This document shows positions 1 through 9,999 of a DNA stretch of 64,000 nucleotides, piece after piece. Position 1 is the stretch's first letter. Every line of letters starts with the position of its first letter. Position numbers and translations under genes: made by a program. Source of the DNA: Ahaetulla prasina (lineage: Eukaryota > Chordata > Lepidosauria > Squamata > Colubridae). The stretch covers positions 48,528,561-48,592,560 of the forward strand of contig NC_080540.1 of the NCBI RefSeq assembly GCF_028640845.1. Direction: 5' to 3'. The notes under the pieces were generated by a model, which did not search any database, was not told the DNA's origin, and saw only the letters and a program-made list of their open reading frames with translations.

Positions 1-1387
1 CTAGATTTAATGAGATGGGAGACCCCTTGTATTTGCCTAATTCCTTACTGAAGACATCAGAGAATTCCTGGAAGAGATCGGAGAAGTGGTCTGATGCAAG
101 AGCATGTATGCCTGTTATGGCCAAACCCAATGCATCGAACCACTCCAGACCTAGCAGAGAGGGGAGAATGCCATCAACAACTATGATTCTAAGGCGATCG
201 TTAAAGTTCTTATATTGAACTTGAAAATACCCGGAACCCAAAATGGGAATGTGATTATCTTGGTAATCACAAAGCTTTAGTCGAGCCCGATCTAATTGGT
301 GTTTTTTAAGGGAGGGCACTAAGCGGGAAATGGTGTGCCACGCTATGATAGACACAGAAGATCCCGTGTCAATCTCCATTCTACACGGTTTATTCTCAAT
401 ATGGACTGTGAGGAAAAAATTTTTCCTAAGTCCCGACCTGGCATGACTTACTCTGGTTTCCCCCTGTTCTGTGCCCCGGTGAGTAGAGAAACAATCTTCC
501 TCAATCCGTTCAGCCCTATCTCGCTGCCATGCATCACGATTGGGTCTCACAGGGTTGAAATTAGTATGCTGTTTTGCAGGGTTGGAAATTGAGGGCAGCG
601 TGGCCCTACAGACTCTAGCGAGGTGGCCCTTCTTGCCACAACACCGACATTCCACGTTCTTAAATTTACACAAAGAACGGGGATGGTTTCCTCCACAACC
701 TAAGCATGGATTCTGTGGCTTTTTTTCCTCTGTCACCCAACCCTTCCTAGAACTCGAATTAGGACGGCTTATCTCTTCCTCCTCCTCTGAGAACTGATCA
801 GAAACCATCTCCTGCTGATGCACTGTGGCTGGTTTAGCAGCTGCAGCAGTGCTGAAAGGCTTCCTTATTTCAGAAGCCAACTTAGCAGACAGTTCTGAGG
901 CTTGAGCCTCATCTATTGCAGTTTAAAAAGTGATATCTGTTCTGGCCAGTAGGCAGCGCTGCAATTCGATATCCCTGATACTACAAATAAATTGATCCAG
1001 AAGGATATCCTCCAGGTCACTAAACTCACAATAAAGGGCAGCCTTCCTTAACGCTGCTGTGTATTGACTTATAGACTCTCCCTCATTCTGGTACCTGTGC
1101 CTGAAGGCATGGCGCCTGGCTACTCTTGAGGGCAAGGGAGCATAATGTCCCTTCAGCTTATCTAATAACACCCCCCATGGTACATCCTGAACATTTTGAG
1201 GCGCCAACAGTGCTCGGGCTGTTTCAAACATGTCATGCCCACATATACTAAGGAATACTACTAATTTCCTGTCATCGGGAAGTCTCTTGTAGTCATTTGC
1301 GGCCAGGAAACAATTGACCCTGTCTACAAAGCAGTCCCAGGATTCCTTTGCCTGATCGAATGGAGCGAATGTGGAAAGAGTGGCCAT
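1..1387 (-). pseudogene. Gypsy gag-pro-pol polyprotein, N-terminal part with one in-frame stop
   Basis: Translation from the ATG at 1387 gives a retroviral-type gag of about 154 residues beginning MATLSTFAPFDQ, then an in-frame TAA at 923-925. Reading past this stop stays open in the same frame to the left edge. Two CCHC zinc knuckles follow (CLGCGGNHPRSLC near 670-706 and CRCCGKKGHLARVC near 615-655), typical of RNA-binding nucleocapsid. The aspartic protease active site appears as EIDTGSS near 360-376. The last part reads into the region that joins protease to reverse transcriptase (DGILPSLLGLEWFDAL near 135-180). Expected function: particle formation, polyprotein cleavage and reverse transcription of the element. 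The TAA probably inactivates this copy, unless it is read through; a substitution is the simplest explanation since both sides stay in frame. Confidence 0.85.
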
Positions 1388-1516
1388 TGATCAAGGAGAC
1401 TTGCCTGAGGCAATTTAGTCCTGCAATGTCTTGTTGCCTTGGCTCTGCTCTCTGGCTAGCTCTCATGAATGGCTTTGTTCCCCTGCGATCTCCGCTAACA
1501 AAATCCTCGTCGCCAG

Positions 1517-1759
1517 TGTTGTATTTGCAAAACAACGGCAAGAAGTGAGGCAACGCAAGAGAACCATTAACAGCTCTTTTATTAACTACAAACAATTAAC
1601 TGAGGTGAGCAAGCAAGCAAGCTCTAAATTGACAGCCCTTTTATATTGGAGCTGTCAACAGCTCAGCCAATAGCAGCTCCTTAATTCTCCCGCCGGCTAT
1701 AGCATCGGCAGTTAACCAATTGACTGCTGGTTACTGGTCATGTGTTCTCCAGCCGAACA
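1517..1759 (-). repeat. 5' LTR of the gypsy element
   Basis: A 243-bp segment that on the minus strand starts TGTTCGGCTGG and ends AATACAACA, giving the usual TG...CA ends. It carries a TATA-like ATATAAAAGGGC (plus-strand 1635-1646) and an AATAAA signal (1578-1583) in the expected order. One base beyond its 3' end begins TGGCGACGAGGAT, which has the TGG start expected of a tRNA primer-binding site. The LTR is short, which fits Ty3/gypsy. Its partner LTR is outside the window. Confidence 0.8.
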
Positions 1760-2158
1760 CAACAAAACTTAATATTAATTGCTTTAATCTAGAGTGCAGA
1801 AAATATGACTTCTGTAACAGAGTTATCAGTGCTTGGAACACATTACCTGACTCTGTGGTCTCTTCTCATAATCCCAAAAGCTTTAACCAAAAACTTTCTA
1901 CTATTGACCTCACCCCATTCCTAAGAGGACTATAAGAGGCGTGCATAAGAACACAAACGTGCCTACCGTTCCTGTCCTATTGTTTTTTATTCTTATACAT
2001 ATATGCTTATACTTCCTCATATTTCCTCATATATATGTTTATATACTATATAACCATTTTGTGTGATGCTTATGTATATTGTTGTGACAAAAATAAATAA
2101 ATAAATACATACATACATACATACATACATACATACATACATACATACATAAACCAGT
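1760..2158 (+). mobile_element. LINE 3' end (CR1/L3-like), copy 1
   Basis: It encodes the LINE C-terminus containing CRKYDFCNRVISAWNTLPDS and SFNQKLSTIDLTPFLRG, followed by a 3' UTR ending TTGTGACAAAAATAAATAAATA and a CATA microsatellite. The same tail and C-terminus occur at 13.5-14.6, 16.1-16.5 and (minus) 21.9-22.6 kb. The part upstream is displaced by the gypsy insertion. Family assignment within the CR1/L2/L3 group of jockey-superfamily LINEs is a judgement from the protein ending, not from a search. Confidence 0.75.
2100..2152. repeat. (CATA)n microsatellite
   Basis: Tandem ATAC/CATA units follow the AAATAAATA tail of the LINE 3' end. A shorter version sits at the matching place in the second duplication copy (3398-3424), so the array length changed after duplication. 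Confidence 0.95.
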
Positions 2159-2931
2159 TGTTAACTTTCTGAGCAGTTTGGCAAACTGGTTGTTGGAAGA
2201 AATCATTAGAGCAGAGAACCGGTTGTTAAATTACTTGAATCTCACCACTGAATGAAGGGGCTTGTTGGGCAATTCCTATTGTGGCTATCTTTGTTCAGAT
2301 TTTGCTGCAGGGAATTTGCTTATGAATAGTGCTATCTATCTCTTTATCTCTTAAGTGCTGACATCTGCTCTGGGCTATTAAGAAAGGTGAGGGCTCCTTT
2401 CCAAGAGCATGTTTCTCCATTTATCATCCAGGGAAATATAATATTCTGCCTTTTTAATATTTCTCAAAACATTTCATTCTTCAAGGAGAGAGATGGGTGC
2501 TAACTTTCCACTCAGCTAAAGAAGCAGGAATGTGGCCATGCCAAAAGAGCAAAGAATACACTTACTGTATTTAACTATGTAGAAACCTAGAATAGGAGAA
2601 ATATTTTTTTTAAAAAAAGAGTACAATGGAGACTGAGGTAAAAAGCACTCAAATTCTGCCTGGAGATATTGTTATTGGCTAATTTCTTTTAGAAAAACCA
2701 ATTCTTCTCTTCACGCAGAGCTAAGATAAAGGCACTTGTGATATTCTGAGTCACGCTGAAATCCCTGGTACTTATAAAAAAAAAAAACTGCAAAGAGATT
2801 TTGCTTGCATGGTTTGCTCTTTTTCTATTACATGTATGTGCATTGTTTTCCCTGGTAGTGTCAAACAATTTGAGCTGTTGACAGCAATACAGCCTACTTT
2901 GCTAATGTTATAACATAACATAATAACAGAG

Positions 2932-3305
2932 TTGGAAGGGACCTTGGAGGTCTTCTAGTCCAACCCCTGCCGAGGCAGGAAACCCTACACCATTTCAGAC
3001 AAATGGCTATCCAACATTTTCTTTAAAATTTCCAGTGTTGAGCATTGACAACTTCTGGAGGAAAATTGTTCCACTTATTGATTATTCTAACTGTCAGGAA
3101 ATTTCTCCTTAGTTCTAAGTTGCTTCTCTCCTTGATTAGTTTCCACCCATTGCTTCTTGTCCTGCCTTCAGGTGCTTTGGAGAATAGCTTGACTCCCTCT
3201 TCTTTGTGGCAGCCCCTGAGATATTGGAACACTGCTATCATGTCTCCCCTAGTCCTTCTTTTCATTAAACTAGACATACCCAGTTCCTGCAACCGTTCTT
3301 CATAT
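2932..3305 (-). mobile_element. CR1 LINE 3' end, partial copy inside left duplication
   Basis: The same CR1 3' part as at 4216-4591, created by the tandem duplication rather than by its own insertion. It encodes a C-terminal fragment (QELGMSSLMKRRTRGDMIAV, frame 3023-3313) and stops abruptly at the duplication junction. Confidence 0.9.
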
Positions 3306-4591
3306 TTCCTCATATATATGTTTATATACTATATAACCATTTTGTGTGATGCTTATGTATATTGTTGTGACAAAAATAAATAAATAAATAAATAAATACA
3401 TACATACATACATACATACATACATAAACCAGTTGTTAACTTTCTGAGCAGTTTGGCAAACTGGTTGTTGGAAGAAATCATTAGAGCAGAGAACCGGTTG
3501 TTAAATTACTTGAATCTCACCACTGAATGAAGGGGCTTGTTGGGCAATTCCTATTGTGGCTATCTTTGTTCAGATTTTGCTGCAGGGAATTTGCTTATGA
3601 ATAGTGCTATCTATCTCTTTATCTCTTAAGTGCTGACATCTGCTCTGGGCTATTAAGAAAGGTGAGGGCTCCTTTCCAAGAGCATGTTTCTCCATTTATC
3701 ATCCAGGGAAATATAATATTCTGCCTTTTTAATATTTCTCAAAACATTTCATTCTTCAAGGAGAGAGATGGGTGCTAACTTTCCACTCAGCTAAAGAAGC
3801 AGGAATGTGGCCATGCCAAAAGAGACCGAGAGCATAGCAAAGAATACACTTACTGTATTTAACTATGTAGAAACCTAGAATAGGAGAAATATTTTTTTTA
3901 AAAAAAGAGTACAATGGAGACTGAGGTAGAAAGCACTCAAATTCTGCCTGGAGATATTGTTATTGGCTAATTTCTTTTAGAAAAGCCAATTCTTCTCTTC
4001 ACGCAGAGCTAAGATAAAGGCACTTGTGATATTCTGAGTCACGCTGAAATCCCTGGTACTTATAAAAAAAAAACTGCAAAGAGATTTTGCTTGCATGGTT
4101 TGCTCTTTTTCTATTACATGTATGTGCATTGTTTTCCCTGGTAGTGTCAAACAATTTGAGCTGTTGACAGCAATACAGCCTACTTTGCTAATGTTATAAC
4201 ATAACATAATAACAGAGTTGGAAGGGACCTTGGAGGTCTTCTAGTCCAACCCCTGCCGAGGCAGGAAACCCTACACCATTTCAGACAAATGGCTATCCAA
4301 CATTTTCTTTAAAATTTCCAGTGTTGAGCATTGACAACTTCTGGAGGAAAATTGTTCCACTTATTGATTATTCTAACTGTCAGGAAATTTCTCCTTAGTT
4401 CTAAGTTGCTTCTCTTCTTGATTAGTTTCCACCCATTGCTTCTTGTCCTGCCTTCAGGTGCTTTGGAGAATAGCTTGACTCCCTCTTCTTTGTGGCAGCC
4501 CCTGAGATATTGGAACACTGCTATCATGTCTCCCCTAGTCCTTCTTTTCATTAAACTAGACATACCCAGTTCCTGCAACCGTTCTTCATAT
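3306..4591. repeat. Tandem duplication, right copy (1286 bp)
   Basis: It is near-identical to 2023-3305. Differences I could see are microsatellite and poly-A lengths, a 13-bp insertion (ACCGAGAGCATAG, near 3825) and only a few substitutions. This copy is continuous with the rest of the CR1 to its right, so its right flank is the original one, while the left copy keeps the original left flank. Confidence 0.93.
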
Positions 4592-5945
4592 GTTTTAGTC
4601 TCCATATGTTTTATTCTCCCCTAATCATCTTTGTTGCTCTTCTCTGCACTCTTTCTAGAGTCTCAATATCTTTTTTACATCATGGCGACCAAAACTGAAT
4701 GCAGTATTCCAAGTGTGGCCTTACCAAGGCATTATAAAATGGTATTAACACTTCATGTGATCTTGATTCTATCCCTCTGTTTATGCAGCCCAGAACTGTG
4801 TTGGCTTTTTTGGCAGCTGCTGCACACTGCTGGCTCATATCTAAATGGTTGTCCACTAGGACTCCAAGATCCCTCTCACAGTTACTACTATTGAGCAAGG
4901 TACCACATATACGGTACCTGTGCATTTTTTTTTGCCTAAATGTAGAACCTTACTTTTTTCACTGTTGAATTTCATTTTGTTAGATAGCGCCCAATGTTCA
5001 AGTCTGTCAAGATCTTTCTGTAACTTGAGCCTATCTTCTGGAGTGTTGGCTATTCCTGCCAGCTTGGTGTCATCTGCAAATTTGATGAGTTCCCCATCTA
5101 TCCCCTTGTCCAAGTCATTGATGAAGATGTTGAAGAGTACTGGGCCTAAAACAGAGCCTTGGGGTACTCCACTGCATACTTCCCTCCATGTGGATGTAGT
5201 TCCATTGAGGACTACACGTTGAGTGCGGTTGGTCAGCCAGTTACGAATCCATCTGGTGGTGGTGCTGTCTAACCCACATTTTTCTACTTTATCTAGTAGT
5301 AGGTTATGGTCTACTTTATCAAATGCTTTACTGAAGTCCAAGTAAATTATATCAACAGCATTCTTCTGGTCCACTAATTTTGTCATTTTTGTCAAAGAAT
5401 GCAATGAGATTAGTCTGGCATGATCTGTTTTTGACAAACCCATGTTGGCTTTTGGTTATTACTTTGTTTGCTTGTAGGTGTTCGGTGATTCGTTGCTTGA
5501 TTATCTTTTCCAGAATCTTCCCTGGTATTTAGTTCAGGCTGCTGGTCTGTAGTTTCCTGGATCTCTTTTTTTCCCCTTTTTTGAAGATGGGAACTACATC
5601 AGCTCTTTTCCAGTCCTCTGGCAGCTCCCCTGTGCTCCAGGATCTTTGAAAGATATAGTTCAGTTGTTTTGAGATTTCGTCTGCCAGTTCCTTCAGAACC
5701 TTGGGCTGTAATCCATCCGGTCCTGGTGATTTGAACTCATCTAGGGTAGACAGATTTCTTTCCCTATTTTAACTTGTGTTGGATTGTTTTTTCCTTTTGT
5801 GTAAAGACAGATGCAAAAAAATGAGTTAAGTAGATCTGCTTTCTCCCTGTTGCTTGTCACCTTCTTGCCACTTTCTCCCAGCAATGGGCCAATTGTTTCC
5901 TTGACTTTTTTCTTGTTTTTAACATATTGGAAGAAGCTTTTTTCC
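4196..5945 (-). mobile_element. CR1 LINE, 5'-truncated, with reverse transcriptase
   Basis: About 1.75 kb of CR1 on the minus strand. The ORF2 piece at 4856-5443 carries the reverse transcriptase motifs [20 protein letters not shown] (motif A), [15 protein letters not shown] (motif B) and [10 protein letters not shown] (motif C, catalytic DD kept). Further pieces at 4680-4925 and 4309-4605 give the thumb and C-terminus (LQELGMSSLMKRRTRGDMI). Frame changes separate the pieces, so it is a pseudogene. The 3' UTR ends near 4205-4220 in the usual CR1 sequence around AACAGAGTTGGAAGGGACC. The 5' truncation coincides with a hairpin at 5946-5985. CR1 inserts by target-primed reverse transcription, and truncation is usual. 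Confidence 0.93.
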
Positions 5946-5987
5946 AGGCTATACGAGATAAGACTAAACTTATCTTGTATAGCCTAT

Positions 5988-7555
5988 GCAGAATACAAAA
6001 GTCTTATACTGTGTACCTTCCCTGAGTTTTCTAGATATGCTTATGCTCCAACCTTTAACATTTATCAGTAAGGAAATAGAAATAATTTGCCAACCCATTA
6101 AAAAAAAAGTGGGGGTGGGAGAAGTTAAGAGAGAAAACCCTTTCCTAAACAAACATTGCGTTACATTGATACAATAAAATTACAGTCTACTGTTTTAGCT
6201 AGCAAGTGCAGCATTACATAGCTATCAATATATCAAAACAAATCACAAGATGGTTTTTTAAAAAAAAAACAGTAATAGAAGTGTTTTGATACAGAACATG
6301 CTTTCTTTTGTCTTTTTAAAAAGGCAATTTAAAAGCTCTTCACTGCTATTATGCTATCCACTTAGTTAACACTTAATTGACCTTATTATAAAATGACTAT
6401 CACTTTTTCTCATGCTAATCAAATGACATTTATAAATGTCAACACCTTATCAGGTCTAAGCAGCCTGGATTTGGTGTCTCTTGTATAACCATCTTTTTCA
6501 TGTTTCTCTTAGTACATGGAAAAGAAAAAAAAATCATTTAAAAATCATTTTTCAAATTGAGTTCTGAATGTTGTGAACTTCTTATTAATAAACCAAATAA
6601 TGAATAAAGCGAGAAACAATAATTGCAAATTTTTGTAACAGATAATAAAAACATTTTAACATGCTCTATTGGATATAAAAATAATATCCCTTTCAAATCT
6701 TATTCCTTTTAAAAACAATTCACAGCTTTGAAATATAGGCCTTTAAGTACTTCCGATGCTATTTTAAAATTTAATTTTGCACGTCGGTTTTTTTTTAATC
6801 TAAGGCATTTATTTAAAATTATAAGGATTTCATTCATGAATTACTTCATTATTTCCATTCTTAAACTTTGTAATTTCAGAGTGGTTTTTTTTTTAAAGAA
6901 ATGATCATTAAAATATGCACTAGACTCAAACATGGTATAAACAGCTGAAGTATTTATTGTCCGAGAAGAGAAAACTTCAGATGGGTTTAGAAAAGGAGCT
7001 AAGAACAAATTAGTAGTTTAAAATATGATATTTCATATTTTTCAGAATGAGCAAACAATGCAGTACTTTTAATTTTTACTTCATGGTCAGACCGCATATT
7101 CTTTATTTCAGAGAAAACTCCTGTGGCTTTCAACATTAGTTTTGCCAAGGTAATGAATATACAGTATCCTGGAAATATCATTTGGTCAGTTCATAGCGGT
7201 ATAGGGATATAAGGCTGCAACCCATATGTTTTTGGGAGAAAGTCTCATGGAATTCACTAGAATTTGCTTCTAAAAAGTATTTTCCAATCTGACCTGTAGA
7301 TTTTCTGTTTTCTATATATTACTATTTCAGCAGTAAATGAACCAGCAGGTTAGAAATACAGTGCAGACAAGCACTTGGTTCAGTAGGCTTGAAGACCTTA
7401 GAAAAGATACTCAGATGCCAGGATGTGTCCATAGAAGATCTATGTAAAATCAGACAATGACATTCCCTGTGACATTTGATAGAAATGGAAGTTGGATTTT
7501 GAAGAAGCAAGACAGGAAGACTATTTATCCTTTTGACTGTTGGCTTTGGAGAATA
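5988..7555. other. AT-rich sequence without recognised genes
   Basis: I see short poly-A and poly-T runs and no splice-supported exon, repeat family or long reading frame. Small ORFs here (about 60-75 codons) have no recognisable motif. Confidence 0.6.
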
Positions 7556-7559
7556 TTGG

Positions 7560-7770
7560 TCTTGAGAATATCATAGATAGCCAAGAAAACAAACCAATGG
7601 ATCATGAAACAAATCAACCCAGTATTCTCATTTGAAGCACAAATGATGAGGTTTAATTTATCATACTTCGGACACATTATGTGTGTTGTTCTCTGGTGAA
7701 GTCTACAATACTGGGAAAGGTAAAAAGGAAAAGAAGAAGAGAACAACTAACAGTGAGCTATATGGACTTA
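7560..7770 (+). mobile_element. Decayed BovB/RTE LINE C-terminus
   Basis: The plus strand reads LSYFGHIM near 7657-7681, followed by a lysine/arginine-rich stretch in shifted frames. This matches the C-terminal region seen much better preserved in the BovB copy at 25.8-26.3 kb (LKYFGHLMRR). Only this segment is recognisable, and the copy looks old. Confidence 0.5.
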
Positions 7771-8640
7771 ATTGGCCTATGCTCCTGGAAAAATATCTAT
7801 CTGGTCACTAAGATTTGACACTAACATGAGGGTACTTAATCAGTCATCAGTATATTACAATTACATCCCTCAATTATGAGTCTAATATATTGAAGCACTC
7901 GAGAATTGATTATACATTCCAACATAAACTTGGTTTATTAAGTTTTTTTTAAAAAATTATGTAACTCCTATTGAAATACAGAGGCTGATCCTGAGTTTGA
8001 CCTTTAGGGATGAATGGCCAAAATCAACTTCACTTATATCATCTAAGTACAGTATGGAAGCAAATACAATAATCATTTAATAGCTTAAAGCAGCAATGCA
8101 AAGATATTGAATTCAGTATGTCTGGAGAGTCTTGCTTGGAGCTAGCAGTTCATCCTCTTTCACACACAATTGACTAAGCAGTGCTTTAAAGGCACAGCAT
8201 GTTTTAAAAGCACAGTGCATAGTTAAACAAGCGAAGTTTCTGATCACCCCTGGCCAAATGCACAAATCTTATCTAGCTGTCCTTATCCTATTTTCTTCCA
8301 GGCTTTCTCTTCTTTGACCTATCTATCCCCTATTCCTCCTTTCAGCTCTCCAACCCTTTATCACGATATTTCTCAACTTTTGTAAATTTTAAGAGCTGCG
8401 GATTTCAGCTCCCAGAATTCTCCAGTCAGCATGCCTCTTCCCTCTCCCTTCAATTCTCCCTCTATTTATGTTAGCAACTCCAGCATATTGTACTTCTGTC
8501 TCCTTTCATTTAGTTAGTCCTTTGCATCCAGATTCTTAGCACCTGTTAACTATCTTAGCTTGTATTAATCTTCCCTCCTATGTCCATCTCACACAAATGA
8601 TTCTGAGTGGTTTACAATAAAAGAAATTATATATTATAAG
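7771..8640. other. Non-coding sequence with a small MITE remnant
   Basis: No gene was seen. Around 8393-8440 is a piece of the squamate repeat that contains AGCTCCCAGAATTCTCC, which is half of a palindromic transposon related to the one at 19738-19843. Confidence 0.5.
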
Positions 8641-8672
8641 TTATATATATATGTGTGTGTGTATGTTATATG

Positions 8673-8674
<2 letters not shown>

Positions 8675-8742
<68 letters not shown>
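8675..8742. repeat. (TA)n microsatellite
   Basis: About 34 uninterrupted TA units directly abut the Penelope-like remnant. The frames through it encode only alternating Tyr/Ile and are not genes. Confidence 0.98.
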
Positions 8743-8745
<3 letters not shown>

Positions 8746-9690
8746 TTCTGAGGTTTTCGCGGGTGTTTGTATGTAGGTCTTCGGTTATTCGGGTTTTCTC
8801 CCGCGTAAAATTGGCAGTGTCTTGGCGACGTTTCGACGAAATCCCATTCGTCATCATCAGGCTAGGTGCTTACAGCTTCGTATTTCTAGGAGAAATGTAT
8901 GATCGCAGCTGTTTCTTCCTTTTAACTGCTAGTGGGGGTTTGAACTGATTGGTTGGGAGCTTGGCTGTGTTCTGATTGGGTGGAGGTGTGTTCTGATTGG
9001 TTGGGGGTTTGGCTGTGCTCTAATTGGATGGTGGGGTTGGCTGTGCTCTGATTGGCTGGGGGTGTGTTCTGTTGGGGGGGCTTGGTTTTGCTCAGGTTGG
9101 TCTGAGATGCAGAGGGATTTGAATTGGTGAGTTGCATTGCTGTTGTTTGGCTCCGCGTTCATTGTTGTGCTACATCTTCATGGTGGGTGTCAGTCTGCTG
9201 CATGTATGGATTGGAGGGGTTTGAAATGGTTAATGATGCAGCTGCGGTCTGGCTTCTGGTCTGTGGTCATGCTTCATTATCAGTGTGGGTTTGAGTTTGC
9301 TTTCTGTATGGATGTGTGGTGGTGACATGCTGTGTGGCACTCGTGAGTGTGGGTCTTGTGTCATTCTTCATGTTAGGGACTCATTTGTCGATAAGGGCAG
9401 GTTTCCAAATGGCTGGTAGGCGGGAGGTATCATCTCGTTTATTCATGCTGTATGGGCGTTTTTCTATCTTGATGGCTTTCTGATTATTCTGTTGTTAAGG
9501 TGTTCAGTTTTGGCGATAGTTCTGGTATTTTTAAAATCAATTTTATGTCCTGTGGCTTTAAGGTGTTGGACCAGGGAAGAAGTGGGTTCTTCTTTTTTGA
9601 TTGAGTTCTTATGTTCTTCAATGCGTGCACTTATTCTTCTGTTGGTTTGTCCGATGTATGTGGTGCTGCAGGCGGTGCGTATATATATAT
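8743..9690 (-). mobile_element. Penelope-like element remnant with GIY-YIG endonuclease piece
   Basis: Minus-strand translation near 9480-9675 gives STTYIGQTNRRI, then ARIEEHKNSIKKEEP, VQHLKATGHKIDF and NTRTIAKTEHLNNRIIRK. This is the pattern of the C-terminal GIY-YIG endonuclease of Penelope-like retroelements, which cut target DNA for insertion. A one-base deletion then shifts frame, and a Pro/Thr/Gln/Asn-rich tail follows (8922-9162). The terminal part at 8743-8866 contains a minimal hammerhead-ribozyme-like motif, known to occur in Penelope terminal repeats. The reverse transcriptase part is missing, and TA repeats bound both sides. Confidence 0.75.
8821..8866 (-). ncRNA. Minimal hammerhead ribozyme-like motif in Penelope terminal repeat
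   Basis: On the minus strand: CTGATGA (8854-8860), one unpaired T, a perfect 6-bp stem II GACGAA/TTCGTC with loop TGGGAT (8835-8852), then GAAACGTC (8827-8834). The conserved hammerhead core residues are all present. Stem III would be only AC/GT with no loop, the minimal form reported from Penelope elements that is thought to act as a dimer. Stem I flanks CCTAGC and GCCAAG pair at four of six positions. Cleavage would fall after GTC. Activity is inferred, not shown. Confidence 0.65.
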
Positions 9691-9729
9691 CTGATGAGAG
9701 CTAAGTAGCTTGAAATAGATCTATACTAG
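9691..9729 (+). ncRNA. Second hammerhead-like core, stem I lost
   Basis: On the plus strand: CTGATGA (9691-9697), 5-bp stem II GAGCT/AGCTT with tetraloop AAGT (9698-9711, one G-T pair), GAAA (9712-9715), a palindromic ATAGATCTAT that could form stem III, and A at the cleavage position (9725). The 5' side of stem I is now a TA run and does not pair well. It could be chance, or a remnant whose 5' flank was replaced. Confidence 0.35.
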
Positions 9730-9749
9730 TCTCCCTATATAAATTTAAC

Positions 9750-9751
<2 letters not shown>

Positions 9752-9830
<79 letters not shown>
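9752..9830. repeat. (TA)n microsatellite
   Basis: About 39 TA units on the other side of the Penelope remnant, ending at CTCATAACAAC. Confidence 0.97.
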
Positions 9831-9833
<3 letters not shown>

Positions 9834-9929
9834 ATAACAACTGAGCTTCATAAATAACTGTCAACAAAGCCAAGAGATGGACTCTATCACACACCCAGGG
9901 CTCTAGGGCACAAAATCAAGTTTTTAGGT

Positions 9930-9957
9930 CTTGCAAAAGGCAAGTACCTTTTGCAAG
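9930..9957. repeat. Perfect 11-bp hairpin
   Basis: CTTGCAAAAGG, loop CAAGTA, then CCTTTTGCAAG. It lies directly before the LINE/SINE tail. Confidence 0.85.
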
Positions 9958-9997
9958 TGCCCTGAGTCCTTCGGGAGAAGGGCGGTATACAAATTAA
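9957..9997 (+). mobile_element. L2-like LINE or SINE 3' tail
   Basis: It contains CCCTGAGTCCTTCGGGAGAA and GGGCGGTATACAAAT. This is the complement of the 3' tail of the L2-like LINE at 59.04-59.10 kb and close to the SINE tail at 51.2 and 58.9 kb. Only the tail remains, followed at once by a TTA array. Confidence 0.65.
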
Positions 9998-9999
9998 AA

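Larger units (their letters stand above)
1..1759 (-). mobile_element. Ty3/gypsy-type LTR retrotransposon, 5' part, runs off left edge
   Basis: On the minus strand the order is 5' LTR (1517-1759), primer-binding-like site (about 1500-1515), gag, two zinc knuckles, retropepsin, then the linker toward reverse transcriptase, which lies outside the window. Gag, protease and the pol start share one frame, as in some Ty3/gypsy lineages. The target on the right (from 1760) is the 3' part of a LINE seen again at 13.5-14.6 kb and 16.1 kb, so the gypsy element inserted into an older LINE. The second LTR and target duplication cannot be judged because they would lie to the left. A single stop in the readable coding part suggests a fairly young copy. 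Confidence 0.88.
2023..3305. repeat. Tandem duplication, left copy (1283 bp)
   Basis: Base by base this matches 3306-4591. It contains a LINE 3' UTR tail, a CATA microsatellite, a piece ending TCACCACTG (2151-2253), an LTR-like piece (2409-2519) and the 3' end of a minus-strand CR1 (from about 2932). The junction at 3300-3305 fuses CR1 to the LINE 3' UTR, an order that only a tandem duplication explains. The six bases TCATAT occur at both ends of the unit and once at the junction. Confidence 0.93.

Noticed and set aside
3045..3383. 112-codon plus-strand ORF and its copy at 4331-4624
   Set aside because: Reverse side of the CR1 ORF2 C-terminus, which matches CR1 only on the minus strand.
2100..3424. 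Regularly spaced short repeats suggesting a CRISPR-like array
   Set aside because: They are simple microsatellites and a single tandem duplication in a vertebrate-type sequence.
8655..8948. ORFs made of Tyr/Ile repeats on both strands
   Set aside because: They are translations of the TA microsatellite; the remainder reads across the Penelope remnant in the wrong orientation.
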